In this document: positions 46,173-54,431 of the stretch, one piece after another | Layout: each line of letters begins with the position of its first letter | Numbering within the stretch: position 1 is the first letter of the stretch | Assembly: GCF_016595435.1 (NCBI RefSeq) | Contig: NZ_JAENIJ010000019.1 | Location: 1-64,000, forward strand | Reading direction: 5' to 3' | Origin: Luteolibacter pohnpeiensis | GTDB lineage: Bacteria > Verrucomicrobiota > Verrucomicrobiia > Verrucomicrobiales > Akkermansiaceae | Length of the DNA stretch: 64,000 bases | Translations under genes and position numbers: made by a program | Notes under the pieces: model-generated | Databases searched by the model: none | Seen by the model: the letters and a program-made list of their open reading frames with translations, nothing else | Told to the model about the DNA's origin: nothing

Positions 46173-46664
46173 TCAGCGGCGGATCATTTTGCGGATCAAA
46201 CGACTTGTCCGCGATAGAAACACCAAGCGTCGCCGTTTGTGCGACGCGGAAACCGATTCCAGATACCTGACGATTTCGGTGTGGCCGAATAGAGCGGCGA
46301 AATCGATGGGGCGCCGCCCCCCGCCCTGGTCAGCGGCGGCATCCGCCCCGTGTTCGACCAACAGTTTGGCAAGATCAGGATAGCCTTTGAAGGCCACGCC
46401 AGCCAAAGGTGTCTGATGTCGATCGTTCCGCTGATCGGGATCGGCACCTTGTTCTAACAAAAGCCGCGCGGTTTCAGCGTTGCCATGGTAAGTCGCCAAC
46501 ATCAGCAAGCTGTTGCCCTTTTCATCGGACAGTCCGATCGGCAAGCCGGCATCCAGCATTGGCCGCAGCATTTCCGTATCGCCTTTCCGCGCGGCATCAA
46601 GCGCCATTGCCTGAAGCTCGGCGTAACGGTTCTCCTCCTCAGCAGTTAGAGTTGCAGTCATCAT
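46173..46664 (-). CDS. Ankyrin-repeat protein, catalase-linked (AnkB-like)
   Basis: 163 residues with about four ankyrin repeats: AARKGDTEMLRPMLDAG, GNSLLMLATYHGNAETARLL, QTPLAGVAFKGYPDLAKLL and RPIDFAALFGHTEIVRYL. A basic tail (RRRLVFLSRTSRLIRK) follows. It lies 54 bases downstream of the catalase on the same strand. In Pseudomonas aeruginosa an ankyrin gene (ankB) is cotranscribed with katB and supports catalase activity; this arrangement is the same. That functional link is inference from synteny. Confidence 0.92.
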   Translation of the reverse strand: MMTATLTAEEENRYAELQAMALDAARKGDTEMLRPMLDAGLPIGLSDEKGNSLLMLATYHGNAETARLLLEQGADPDQRNDRHQTPLAGVAFKGYPDLAKLLVEHGADAAADQGGGRRPIDFAALFGHTEIVRYLESVSASHKRRRLVFLSRTSRLIRKMIRR

Positions 46665-46718
46665 TGGAACGAAAACCGGCGGAGCCTCTTGCGAAACCCC
46701 GCCGGTGCCATTTGGGGA

Positions 46719-48215
46719 TTACGCGTTTGCTGGTGCAGGAAGCGGTTCTTCCTGAACGGAAATGTTATTGGTGTTTTGCGTCAATTTCAACGCAGCCCGG
46801 ACTCCTTCGCCATAAGCCGGATCGGCTTTATCGAAATGAGCTAGTTGCCGGTCGATGATGAATTGTGGAACCCCACCCATTGCTTCCGCGATGTTCGAGC
46901 AAAGCTGGCGCTTCTGCTCATTGCTCATGAGACGGAACAGGTTGCCTGGCTGGGTGTAGTCATCGTTGCCTTCACGATGGTTGTAGCGGTCTGCATCGCC
47001 GGAAATTGCCAACGGTGGCTCGTCGAAACGATGGTCCTGTTGAGGTCCGCTAAAGCTATTAGGTTCGTAGTAGGCATCGCTGGACCGACTATAGCCCGCA
47101 TTCATCGGACCATCTGCGTGGTAGGTGTTGACCCCGCTCTTCGGACGATTCACCGGAAGCGCTTCATACCAGGTGCCGACGCGATAGCGATGGGCATCCG
47201 CATAGGAAAAGATCCGCGCTTGCAGCATCTTGTCCGGCGAGAAACCGATACCCGGAACAATGTTCGATGGACTAAATGCCGATTGCTCGATTTCCTGGAA
47301 GTAATTCTCCGGATTTCGATTCAACTCCAAAACACCCACATCGATCAAAGGATAATCGGCATGTGGCCAGACTTTGGTAAGGTCAAATGGATTGATGTGA
47401 TAGGTTTCCGCATCCTTCTCAGGCATGATCTGCACCTTCATGTCCCACTTCGGAAAATCTCCGCGTTCAATCGCTTCGTAGAGATCCTTTTGGGAGGACT
47501 CGCGATCTTTCGCGATGACTTGCTCGCCCTCGGCGTTGGTCATGGTCTTGATGCCTTGCTGGGTCTTGAAGTGGAACTTCACCCAAAATCTTTCGTTATC
47601 GGCATTGATGAACGAGAACGTGTGAGACCCGTAGCCATTGGTATGGCGGTAGCCGATTGGCAGTCCGCGATCTGACATCAGGATCGTCACCTGATGCAGT
47701 GACTCAGGACTGAGCGACCAGAAATCCCACATCGCAGTCGCGCTGCGCATGTTGGTGCGTGGATGACGTTTTTGAGTGTGAATGAAATCGGGGAATTTCA
47801 ATGGATCCCGAACGAAGAACACCGGAGTATTGTTTCCGACCAAGTCCCAGTTCCCCTCATCCGTGTAAAACTTCAGAGCCCAGCCGCGCACATCGCGCTC
47901 CGCATCTGCGGCACCGCGCTCGCCGGCAACCGTTGAAAAACGGAGCAAGCACTCGGTTGTTTTACCGACTTCACCAAAAATCTTCGCCTTGGTGTATTTG
48001 GTGATGTCATGAGTGATGGTGAGGGTTCCGAATGCTCCGGAACCTTTGGCATGGACGGTTCGTTCCGGGATGCGCTCGCGGTTTTGATGGGCGAGTTTCT
48101 CAATCAGCTGATAATCTTGCATCAGCAACGGACCGCGTGGCCCCGCGCTCATCGAGTTCTGGTTGTCGGCAATCGGGTTGCCGCCGGTGGTGGTCATTTG
48201 TTTCGGATCAGACAT
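46719..48215 (-). CDS. katA: Monofunctional heme catalase
   Basis: 498 residues, small-subunit clade length. The active-site His55 is in [13 protein letters not shown], the Asn in [12 protein letters not shown] (the conserved VGNNTPVFF block), and the proximal Tyr in [12 protein letters not shown]. It degrades hydrogen peroxide to water and oxygen in the cytoplasm or periplasm; no signal peptide is evident. It is divergent from oxyR, with candidate OxyR sites in the 118-base gap, and followed by the ankyrin gene. All three form one peroxide-response unit. Confidence 0.96.
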   Translation of the reverse strand: MSDPKQMTTTGGNPIADNQNSMSAGPRGPLLMQDYQLIEKLAHQNRERIPERTVHAKGSGAFGTLTITHDITKYTKAKIFGEVGKTTECLLRFSTVAGERGAADAERDVRGWALKFYTDEGNWDLVGNNTPVFFVRDPLKFPDFIHTQKRHPRTNMRSATAMWDFWSLSPESLHQVTILMSDRGLPIGYRHTNGYGSHTFSFINADNERFWVKFHFKTQQGIKTMTNAEGEQVIAKDRESSQKDLYEAIERGDFPKWDMKVQIMPEKDAETYHINPFDLTKVWPHADYPLIDVGVLELNRNPENYFQEIEQSAFSPSNIVPGIGFSPDKMLQARIFSYADAHRYRVGTWYEALPVNRPKSGVNTYHADGPMNAGYSRSSDAYYEPNSFSGPQQDHRFDEPPLAISGDADRYNHREGNDDYTQPGNLFRLMSNEQKRQLCSNIAEAMGGVPQFIIDRQLAHFDKADPAYGEGVRAALKLTQNTNNISVQEEPLPAPANA

Positions 48216-48271
48216 GATTGGTTGGCTTGGGTTTGGGTAAATTGCTACCCAGGAAAATAGCAGGTGAAATG

Positions 48272-48319
48272 CGATTGGTTAACTATTTGGTTTTAATACT
48301 TGCCATTGGTTTTACCTAT
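48272..48319. promoter_or_regulatory. Candidate OxyR binding sites between katA and oxyR
   Basis: ATTGGTTTTACCTAT at 48305-48319 matches the OxyR half pattern ATAG-N7-CTAT with one mismatch and keeps the internal T and A positions. A similar copy, ATTGGTTAACTAT, ends at 48286, exactly 33 bases (three helical turns) upstream. Both lie in the gap between the divergent katA and oxyR starts, the expected location for a LysR-type regulator. Confidence 0.5.
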
Positions 48320-48333
48320 CGCAGAATTCCGAT

Positions 48334-49239
48334 ATGGAACTGCGCCAACTGGAGTATTTCGTCGCAATCGCCAAGGAAGGATCCCTGACGACCGCGGCAA
48401 AAGTTTGTCGCATCGCGCAGCCGTCACTCAGCCAGCAACTGCGAGCCTTGGAAGAAGAATTCGGCGAGCCCTTGATGCATCGCAAACCGCGCGGAGTCGA
48501 ACCCACCGCCGCAGGAAAAATCCTGCTGGAACATGCCGAGCGCCTGCTGGACGAAGCCAGGCGCCTGCGCGAACGCTTCGAGCAACGGCGGGAATCTCAC
48601 GAAGGCCGTGTGATTTTCGGCGTCATCCCGACCCTCGCCCCCTACCTACTGCCAAAAATTCTGCGCCCCTTCCGCGATGCCTACCCCAAGGTCGAAGTTC
48701 AAGTTCGCGAAGCCCTGACCAACGGCCTGATCCAGCAAGTTGTCGATGGATCAATCGAGTTCGCGATTCTCAGTGACGTCCTCGATCAGGATCGCAAGAA
48801 GTGGTCGCTGCACGTGAAAGAGTTGTTCCGCGAACCCTTGTTGCTAGCGTTGCCCACGGGCCATTCCTTAGCTCGCAGCGTGCGCGGACCGCGGCCGGAT
48901 CAGCTTTCATCGGAAGATTTGATCCACTTGAAAGACGGTCACTGCCTGACCGATCGCACCCTCAAGGTCTGCCGCCTGACACGGTTTGATCAAAAATTGG
49001 AATGCGACCAGTTGGAAACCGCGCTCGCCATGGTCGCCGCAGGAATGGGCATCGCCGTCGTGCCGGAACTGGCCGCCCGCTCCCATTCAAAAACTGGCGT
49101 AACGTTCAAACGCTTTGGAAATCCGGTTCCAGAACGGACGGTCAGCATCATGCGCCGCCGGTCGAGCGATCTCTCGAAGCCCGCCAAGGAATTGCTCAAC
49201 CTGCTGCAGCATATCCCAGCGGAATGGAGCGGTGCCTGA
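48334..49239 (+). CDS. oxyR: OxyR, peroxide-sensing LysR-type regulator
   Basis: 301 residues. The N-terminal winged helix-turn-helix is MELRQLEYFVAIAKEGSLT with SQPSLSQQLRALEEEFG-type recognition (AQPSLSQQLRALE). The C-terminal sensor domain contains the two redox cysteines in the right spacing, DGHCLTDRTLKVC, Cys204 and Cys213, equivalent to Cys199 and Cys208 of E. coli OxyR (GHCLRDQAMGFC). Peroxide forms a disulfide between them and switches the protein to activation. It is divergent from katA, the classic target. Confidence 0.95.
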   Translation: MELRQLEYFVAIAKEGSLTTAAKVCRIAQPSLSQQLRALEEEFGEPLMHRKPRGVEPTAAGKILLEHAERLLDEARRLRERFEQRRESHEGRVIFGVIPTLAPYLLPKILRPFRDAYPKVEVQVREALTNGLIQQVVDGSIEFAILSDVLDQDRKKWSLHVKELFREPLLLALPTGHSLARSVRGPRPDQLSSEDLIHLKDGHCLTDRTLKVCRLTRFDQKLECDQLETALAMVAAGMGIAVVPELAARSHSKTGVTFKRFGNPVPERTVSIMRRRSSDLSKPAKELLNLLQHIPAEWSGA

Positions 49240-49323
49240 CCCTGTTGAGCTTTTGTAAATTCGGCGTAAAGCAAACGAAGTCGCTTTTCTGCGGTGTCCG
49301 ATCGGACTATCGACAGGATTGCT

Positions 49324-50640
49324 ATGAATGCACTTCAATTGATCACCACCGCCGGACTTTTGTTCGCGCAAGCGTCATTCGGCTTTGAAATCCACGAATG
49401 GGGCACCTTCACCACGGTATCCGGATCGGATGGAAAATTACTAACAGGTCTGCAACGCGAGGAAGAATCGCTGCCCGCATTCGTCCATTCGCATTACGGA
49501 TTTGAGAATGGCAACCCGGTCGACAAGTCGAAAATCATGGAAATTCTTTCCACTCACGGCTACGTGCCATTCGCTCCCGGCAACAAGGGTTTCGGCAGCC
49601 GACCATTATCCGGGGTAACCGTGAAAATGGAAACACCGGTAATCTATTTTTACTCGGACGAATCCTTTCGCGCCCACGTCGAGGTCGGATTTAACGGCGG
49701 CACCATCAGCCAGTGGTATCCATCGCGCAGCGGTGGTGAGACACCGCCCGAACCCAAACCGCTCCCGCCAAACCAAGTTGCCAACGGAAAGATCAATGTC
49801 CTCAGGGATTGGTCGCTCGACTTCTCAAAGGGCTGGAATGGGTCGATCCAATGGGACGTTGATGTGCTTTCCCGCGAAGCATCTGCCAAGACTGTTTTGT
49901 TCCAGCCTGAGGACACGCTCAACTGGGAACGGGCACGAGTTCCCGATGCAAATGTGGTTCGAACCGACGTGGGTGAGATTGAAAATTATCTATTTTACCG
50001 CGGCATCGGCAACTTTGACCCTGGTCTCAAGCTCACCGTCACGGCCGATGAATCACTCCACCTCGAGAACCAAAGCGGCGGCAAAATTCCCTTCCTGCTG
50101 ATCTTCGAAAAACTCGCGGACGGTTCGACTCGTTGGAAAGCGTTCGACCAAGGGATGGATTCGTCCCAGCGCCTCAGTTGTCCGGTGGATGAGATCGCCA
50201 TCGACGACAACGCATTTCCCCAAGCGATCTATAACTCCATGCGCGACGGACTGGCTGGATGCGGACTAACCGATCACGAAGCGAATGCCATGGTTCAAAC
50301 GTGGTGGAACAGCTACTTCGCCACGCCGGGCTTGCGCGTGTTCTGGGTGCTGCCCGATGCCGCTACCCATCGAATTCTGCCGCTCAAAGTAAGCCCGAAA
50401 CCGGAATCCATTACCAGAGTCCTCGTAGGTCGATCCGAAGTGCTGCGTCCCGGCCGGGAGAAACAATGGCTGCAGCTCGCCAAGTCCGAAGACTCGGCCG
50501 CAAAAAACCAATGGTTCCAATTCGTTCAAAATGACCGATTTGGACTGGCGATCGAGGCCAGAATCAGCGATCTCCAAAAATCTCTTAACGAAAAAGCGAC
50601 TGCAGCAGCAGCCCATAAACCTGCCGTCGAGGCACCTTGA
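49324..50640 (+). CDS. Secreted protein opening with HEWGTFT, unknown function
   Basis: 438 residues from ATG 49324 with signal peptide (MNALQLITTAGLLFAQASFG), after which the mature chain begins FEIHEWGTFTTVSGSDG. Such HEWGTFT proteins occur in Verrucomicrobia and Planctomycetes and have no assigned function that I know of. Features include VKMETPVIYFYSDE, an FNGGTISQWYPSR beta region, and NYLFYRGIGNFDP. A helical C-terminus ends in an Ala-rich tail. The 3' end overlaps the convergent squalene/phytoene synthase gene by 56 bases. It is exported or periplasmic; beta-rich. Confidence 0.75.
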   Translation: MNALQLITTAGLLFAQASFGFEIHEWGTFTTVSGSDGKLLTGLQREEESLPAFVHSHYGFENGNPVDKSKIMEILSTHGYVPFAPGNKGFGSRPLSGVTVKMETPVIYFYSDESFRAHVEVGFNGGTISQWYPSRSGGETPPEPKPLPPNQVANGKINVLRDWSLDFSKGWNGSIQWDVDVLSREASAKTVLFQPEDTLNWERARVPDANVVRTDVGEIENYLFYRGIGNFDPGLKLTVTADESLHLENQSGGKIPFLLIFEKLADGSTRWKAFDQGMDSSQRLSCPVDEIAIDDNAFPQAIYNSMRDGLAGCGLTDHEANAMVQTWWNSYFATPGLRVFWVLPDAATHRILPLKVSPKPESITRVLVGRSEVLRPGREKQWLQLAKSEDSAAKNQWFQFVQNDRFGLAIEARISDLQKSLNEKATAAAAHKPAVEAP

Positions 50641-51499
50641 TGCGATTCTGAAGTTCGCTCCAACTAGCGCCCTTCATTCGACTCAATGTCTCTGCCGCAA
50701 TCCGTGCCGGCAGCACACTGGCCATGCGCAGTCGCCGCGATTTCAACTCTCGCCCATACTCCTCCCCATCACCGATCCACTGCGATGCTCGCTCCAACCA
50801 TCGGGCATGCATCGCCATCAGTTGAGGAATGTCCTGCGGATTTTCCACCGGAAGGTAGCAGCGCCCTGCTGCCAGATCTTCTGGCAGATCCCGCAGGATG
50901 TTCACCAACTGAAGCCCCTTGCCATAACGAATCCCCTTTTCTAACAAACCGGAAATAGGCGATCCCGAAAAGCGATCGCCCAGGGTCAGATGTCCAAGTT
51001 TGGTCCAAAACGCTCCCACACATCCGGCCACATGCCAGGTGTAGTTCTCCAGCTCAGCTTCATCTGTTAGAGCAACTGGCTCACTCGCCGAAGCGTTCGC
51101 AAACCGTTCCAGATCGAACCGCTGGCCTGCGATGATGGTCGACACCACTTCCTCGATCAACTCGCGCTCATCACTCACGATCGACCAATACCATTTCAAA
51201 ATTTCATCGCTGCGCTGGAACAAAGCTCTTTCGCTCGGACTCAGTTGTTTCATTAAATTCGGAGACCACTTGAGTCCTTCATCAGAAACCACTGCAGCTG
51301 AAAATCGCTCCAACCATTGTAATCTCAGATCCACGGGTAACCCTGCCGTGTCCGCGATCGTATCGCTGGTCCGAGCCAGCAGATAGCCAATACTCGTTCC
51401 CGTCCGCATTTCGCGAGGCAGTAGCCGCAAGCTCAAATAGAACGAGCGCGAAACCTCCTTCAGCACCGACTTTCCGAGATTGCTTTCCACTCGGAACAA
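50585..51499 (-). CDS. Squalene/phytoene synthase family protein
   Basis: 304 residues. Both prenyl-diphosphate motifs are seen: first ARTSDTIADTAG (DxxxD) and second RDLPEDLAAGRCYLP (DxxxD with the conserved RCYLP). VSRSFYLSLRLLP and YTWHVAGCVGAFW are also typical. It joins two polyprenyl diphosphates head to head to make squalene or phytoene, in carotenoid or hopanoid synthesis. No ATG precedes the conserved start; TTG at 51499 or GTG at 51490 are likely starts. No other isoprenoid gene is nearby, so the product cannot be fixed. Confidence 0.92.
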   Translation of the reverse strand: MFRVESNLGKSVLKEVSRSFYLSLRLLPREMRTGTSIGYLLARTSDTIADTAGLPVDLRLQWLERFSAAVVSDEGLKWSPNLMKQLSPSERALFQRSDEILKWYWSIVSDERELIEEVVSTIIAGQRFDLERFANASASEPVALTDEAELENYTWHVAGCVGAFWTKLGHLTLGDRFSGSPISGLLEKGIRYGKGLQLVNILRDLPEDLAAGRCYLPVENPQDIPQLMAMHARWLERASQWIGDGEEYGRELKSRRLRMASVLPARIAAETLSRMKGASWSELQNRIKVPRRQVYGLLLQSLFR

Positions 51500-51590
51500 T
51501 CAATCAGGTCCGTCCAAGTCGGACAAGAGTGCGTAAGCATCCCAACTTTTAAATTTGCCCTGGTAGCTGATTATTTCGAGGGTTGGCTTC

Positions 51591-52151
51591 ATGAAAAAGA
51601 TTCTCCTGCGCCTCAAATGGTCCATCTTGTTACTGGTCATTGCCTTTGGATTCTTCGGTACATTTGCGGTTTCATTTATCAAAATATTAACTCCGACTGA
51701 TACCATGATCATCGCACCGGGAACGACAGCCGTGCAGGTCACGGAACCGGGTGAGTATGTGCTTTGGGCCTACACCAGTGTGATGGAAAACGGGACGATC
51801 AGAGAGTATCCGCTGGCCTTGCCAGATGGTGCTAAATTTGAACTCAGTGACCCTGATGGTATTAGCGTCAATGATCTGTCTGCCTATACCTATGCGACCC
51901 GGAGTGTGAATGCTACGTCATTTTCCTCATTAGCGAAGGTCACACTAAACAAGCTCGGAACCTACAATTTGACGGTGAGCGGTTTTGACGAACCTCGTCC
52001 GCTTTCGTTCGCCCAAAACCTCATGAGTCCGAAGCATTTCATCTCACTCTTCGGATTAGTTGGAGCAGGATTTATCTTCCTACTCAGTGCGGTCGCAACC
52101 TGCCTTTACAGCCTGCTGAAAAAGCCAACTCCGCCACCACTTCCGCGCTGA
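51591..52151 (+). CDS. Two-TM membrane protein of unknown function
   Basis: 186 residues. An N-terminal transmembrane helix (WSILLLVIAFGFFGTFAVSF) leads to an extracytoplasmic beta-rich domain of about 100 residues (PGTTAVQVTEPGEYVLWAY; KVTLNKLGTYNLTVSGF). A second TM helix (LFGLVGAGFIFLLSAVATCLYSLL) and a basic Pro-rich tail (KKPTPPPLPR) end it. The soluble part resembles small immunoglobulin-like or beta-sandwich modules, but no family is recognised. Single gene. Confidence 0.7.
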   Translation: MKKILLRLKWSILLLVIAFGFFGTFAVSFIKILTPTDTMIIAPGTTAVQVTEPGEYVLWAYTSVMENGTIREYPLALPDGAKFELSDPDGISVNDLSAYTYATRSVNATSFSSLAKVTLNKLGTYNLTVSGFDEPRPLSFAQNLMSPKHFISLFGLVGAGFIFLLSAVATCLYSLLKKPTPPPLPR

Positions 52152-52260
52152 GCTCTAGCGTTGGCTTGAGCGATATCCCGTGCCAGACCCCACGCATTGG
52201 ATACCCTAGTACCATCACAGGTTGTTAGAAAAGCGACTTCGAAGCTTGTCACTTCGTTAA

Positions 52261-52298
52261 CAAAAAAGCCGCCCGGGGACGAATCCACGGGCGGCTTT
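52261..52298 (-). terminator. Intrinsic terminator of rpoA-rplQ
   Basis: AAAGCCGCCCG at 52265-52275 pairs with CGGGCGGCTTT at 52288-52298. Read on the minus strand the stem is followed by TTTTTTG, 25 bases past the rplQ stop. Confidence 0.92.
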
Positions 52299-52322
52299 GA
52301 AATGAATCTCAATCAGAGGAGC

Positions 52323-52736
52323 TTACTTTGCAGCAACTTCCTCGGCGGCGACTTCAACGGCGTCGTCTGAAGTGGAAACCGGACGGTCCACCCATTCGAT
52401 GATTGCCATTGGAGCGGCATCGCTAGGACGTGGTCCGAGCTTGGTGATACGGATGTAACCACCTTGGCGATCCTTTGCAGCTGGAGCGACCTTTTCGAAC
52501 AGGCCTTTCACAGCGTCCTTCTGGCGAAGGAATGCGATCGCGAGGCGGCGGGAGTGAAGATCATCGCGCTTGGCGAGGGTGACCATCTTTTCAGCAACCG
52601 GGCGGAGTGCCTTGGCTTTGCCGAGAGTGGTTTTGATGCGGCCGTGCTCGATCAGGCTGCAGGTGAGGTTGGCGAGCAGCGAGCGGCGGTGGGATGCCGT
52701 GCGCTTGAGTTTGGTGGTGTTGCGTCGATGTCTCAT
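52323..52736 (-). CDS. rplQ: 50S ribosomal protein L17
   Basis: 137 residues. The L17 core is plain: MRHRRNTTKLKRTASHRRSL, then HGRIKTTLGKAKALRPVAEKM, LAIAFLRQKDAVKGLFEKV and GYIRITKLGPRPSDAAPMAIIEWV. An acidic Ala-rich tail (VAAEEVAAK) follows. It follows rpoA by 34 bases, as in nearly all bacteria, and is terminated just downstream. Confidence 0.98.
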   Translation of the reverse strand: MRHRRNTTKLKRTASHRRSLLANLTCSLIEHGRIKTTLGKAKALRPVAEKMVTLAKRDDLHSRRLAIAFLRQKDAVKGLFEKVAPAAKDRQGGYIRITKLGPRPSDAAPMAIIEWVDRPVSTSDDAVEVAAEEVAAK

Positions 52737-52770
52737 CGGGTGCTTCCTTTTCTAAATGAGGTGAATGTTC

Positions 52771-53853
52771 TTAGTCGTCGAGGTTTTGGGCAATCAGATC
52801 GGCGAGACCGACTGGGGCTTCGTCTTCGGCACCGAGGCGTGGTGCGCGGGACGCTGCAACCGGACCGGAAAGCAGCGATGCATCGAAGGTCATACCAAGG
52901 CCAAGTCCGAGCTCGACGAGCTTGTCCTTGATCTCGTTGAGGGACTTTTTGCCGAAGTTGCGATATTTGAGCATCTCCGCTTCCGACTTCATGGCGAGTT
53001 GGCCGACGGAGGTGATGTTCGCGTTGTTCAGGCAGTTTGCGGCGCGGACCGAAAGTTCGATCTCGTTCACCGACATGTTGAGAAGTTTCTTGAGTGCTGC
53101 GTTTTCCTCGCTGGATTCTGCAGGTGCTTCTTCGAAGTCGACTGCGTTTTCGTCGTAGTTGACGAACACGTCGAGGTGGTGACGAAGAATCGCGGAAGCT
53201 TGGAGCAACGCGTCCTGTGGGGTCACGCGGCCATCCGTCCAGATGTCGAGCACGACCTTGTCGTAGTCGGTCATTTGACCCACTCGGGTGGTTTCAACCG
53301 CGTATTTGACGCGAGTCACAGGCGAGAAGATCGAGTCGATGGCGATGACGCCGATCGGTTGATCCTTGCGCTTGTTTTCGTCACCGGTGGAGAAGCCGCG
53401 ACCGACGCGAACTTCGAATTCGGCGTCGAACTTCACCTTCTTGTCGAGGGTGCAGATGACTTGGTCCTTGTTGACGACTTCGTAGATGTGGTCGCCTTGA
53501 ATGTCACCAGCGGTGACGACACCTTCTTTTTCAACCTTGAGGGAAAGGATGCGTGGCTCCTTTTCGTTGTGGCTGAACTTTACCTTCTTCAGGTTGAGAA
53601 CGATGTCGGTGACGTCTTCAACCACACCTGGAAGGCTGGAAAATTCGTGTTGAACCCCTGCGATACGAACGGAAGTGATCGATGCACCTTCGAGCGATGA
53701 CAGAAGCACGCGGCGAAGTGAGTTACCGATGGTGTGGCCGTAGCCCCGCTCGAATGGCTCGGCGGAAAACTGGGCGTAGGTATCTGAGGCGGTTTCCTCG
53801 TTGCGAACGAGGCGGTTTGGAAGCTCGAATCGAGCTAGCTTGATGGCTGACAT
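52771..53853 (-). CDS. rpoA: RNA polymerase alpha subunit
   Basis: 360 residues from ATG 53853 (the frame to 53907 adds 18 basic residues). The N-terminal domain has FERGYGHTIGNSLRRVLLSSLEG, HEFSSLPGVVEDVTDIVLN and LDIWTDGRVTPQDALLQASAIL. The C-terminal domain has LSVRAANCLNNANITSVGQL and FGKKSLNEIKDKL, the DNA- and activator-binding HhH region. An extra acidic tail (GAEDEAPVGLADLIAQNLDD) extends it. rpsM, rpsK and rpsD, which usually precede rpoA, are absent, so the gene heads its own unit with rplQ. Confidence 0.98.
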   Translation of the reverse strand: MSAIKLARFELPNRLVRNEETASDTYAQFSAEPFERGYGHTIGNSLRRVLLSSLEGASITSVRIAGVQHEFSSLPGVVEDVTDIVLNLKKVKFSHNEKEPRILSLKVEKEGVVTAGDIQGDHIYEVVNKDQVICTLDKKVKFDAEFEVRVGRGFSTGDENKRKDQPIGVIAIDSIFSPVTRVKYAVETTRVGQMTDYDKVVLDIWTDGRVTPQDALLQASAILRHHLDVFVNYDENAVDFEEAPAESSEENAALKKLLNMSVNEIELSVRAANCLNNANITSVGQLAMKSEAEMLKYRNFGKKSLNEIKDKLVELGLGLGMTFDASLLSGPVAASRAPRLGAEDEAPVGLADLIAQNLDD

Positions 53854-53951
53854 GGATGTTTTCGTTGACCGGGTTACCCTCCTGCGAGCGATCTCCCCTG
53901 TTTCCACAGGAAAGTTGGAGGACCTACGGTGTTCTTTGAAGCTCGCGGGGC

Positions 53952-53973
53952 GCAGACTAAAGAGGCAGTCTGC
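53952..53973. promoter_or_regulatory. Hairpin in the rpoA leader region
   Basis: GCAGACT at 53952-53958 pairs perfectly with AGTCTGC at 53967-53973 around eight bases, about 100 bases upstream of the rpoA start. A second small stem (CCTGT/ACAGG) lies near 53891-53905. No T-run follows, so leader regulation is a guess. No promoter was assigned in the 260-base divergent gap 53854-54113. Confidence 0.3.
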
Positions 53974-54113
53974 CGCGCTGGCAACAGGATTTTTATCAAA
54001 TCAAGCGAAATCCTGATGCAAAATGGAGACAAAAGGCAAAAAACCCATGAAAATGCTTGGAATCAGATGCTTGAATCAGATAAAGCTTATGGGTTGATAC
54101 TTAATTTTCGGTA

Positions 54114-54374
54114 ATGAAATCAAAAAGGAACCTCACCCGCTTTACATACGAAACTGCTGCCTTCGAAGGTTGGCGCCTGTCGCTTAGCCGAGCGGGCACC
54201 ACATTCACCAAATATTTTCCCGACAAGAAATACGGCGGCGGGAAAAAATCTCTATCAGCTGCGGAGTCCGCTCTTACGGAAATTCGCGACTTATTGGACA
54301 GTGCCCGCCGGATTAATGGAAAACTGAGTGCCACCACGGTGAAGAAAGTGGAAAAGATCCTCGAATCCGCCTGA
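54114..54374 (+). CDS. Stand-alone AP2-like DNA-binding mini-protein
   Basis: 86 basic residues. The central part reads GWRLSLSRAGTTFTKYF then DKKYGGGKKSLSAAESAL. This matches the AP2-like fold found in bacterial integrases and homing nucleases (pattern: W-x-hydrophobic ... R-x-G-K/T ... KYF-x-D-x-KYGG-K ... AL-x-A). The three strands plus helix are followed by a short helical tail (SARRINGKLSATTVKKVEKI). There is no recombinase or nuclease domain; the whole protein is this domain plus tail. It is divergent from rpoA. The fold call is from pattern and the role is unknown. Confidence 0.68.
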   Translation: MKSKRNLTRFTYETAAFEGWRLSLSRAGTTFTKYFPDKKYGGGKKSLSAAESALTEIRDLLDSARRINGKLSATTVKKVEKILESA

Positions 54375-54431
54375 TTCAACCTGGCCCTCTTTGAATAGTT
54401 GCAGGAATGGCAGCGCTTGCTTTGCTAGGGC

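Noticed and set aside
52765-53700. Long plus-strand open frame opposite rpoA
   Set aside because: It is the antisense shadow of rpoA, whose protein motifs are unmistakable.
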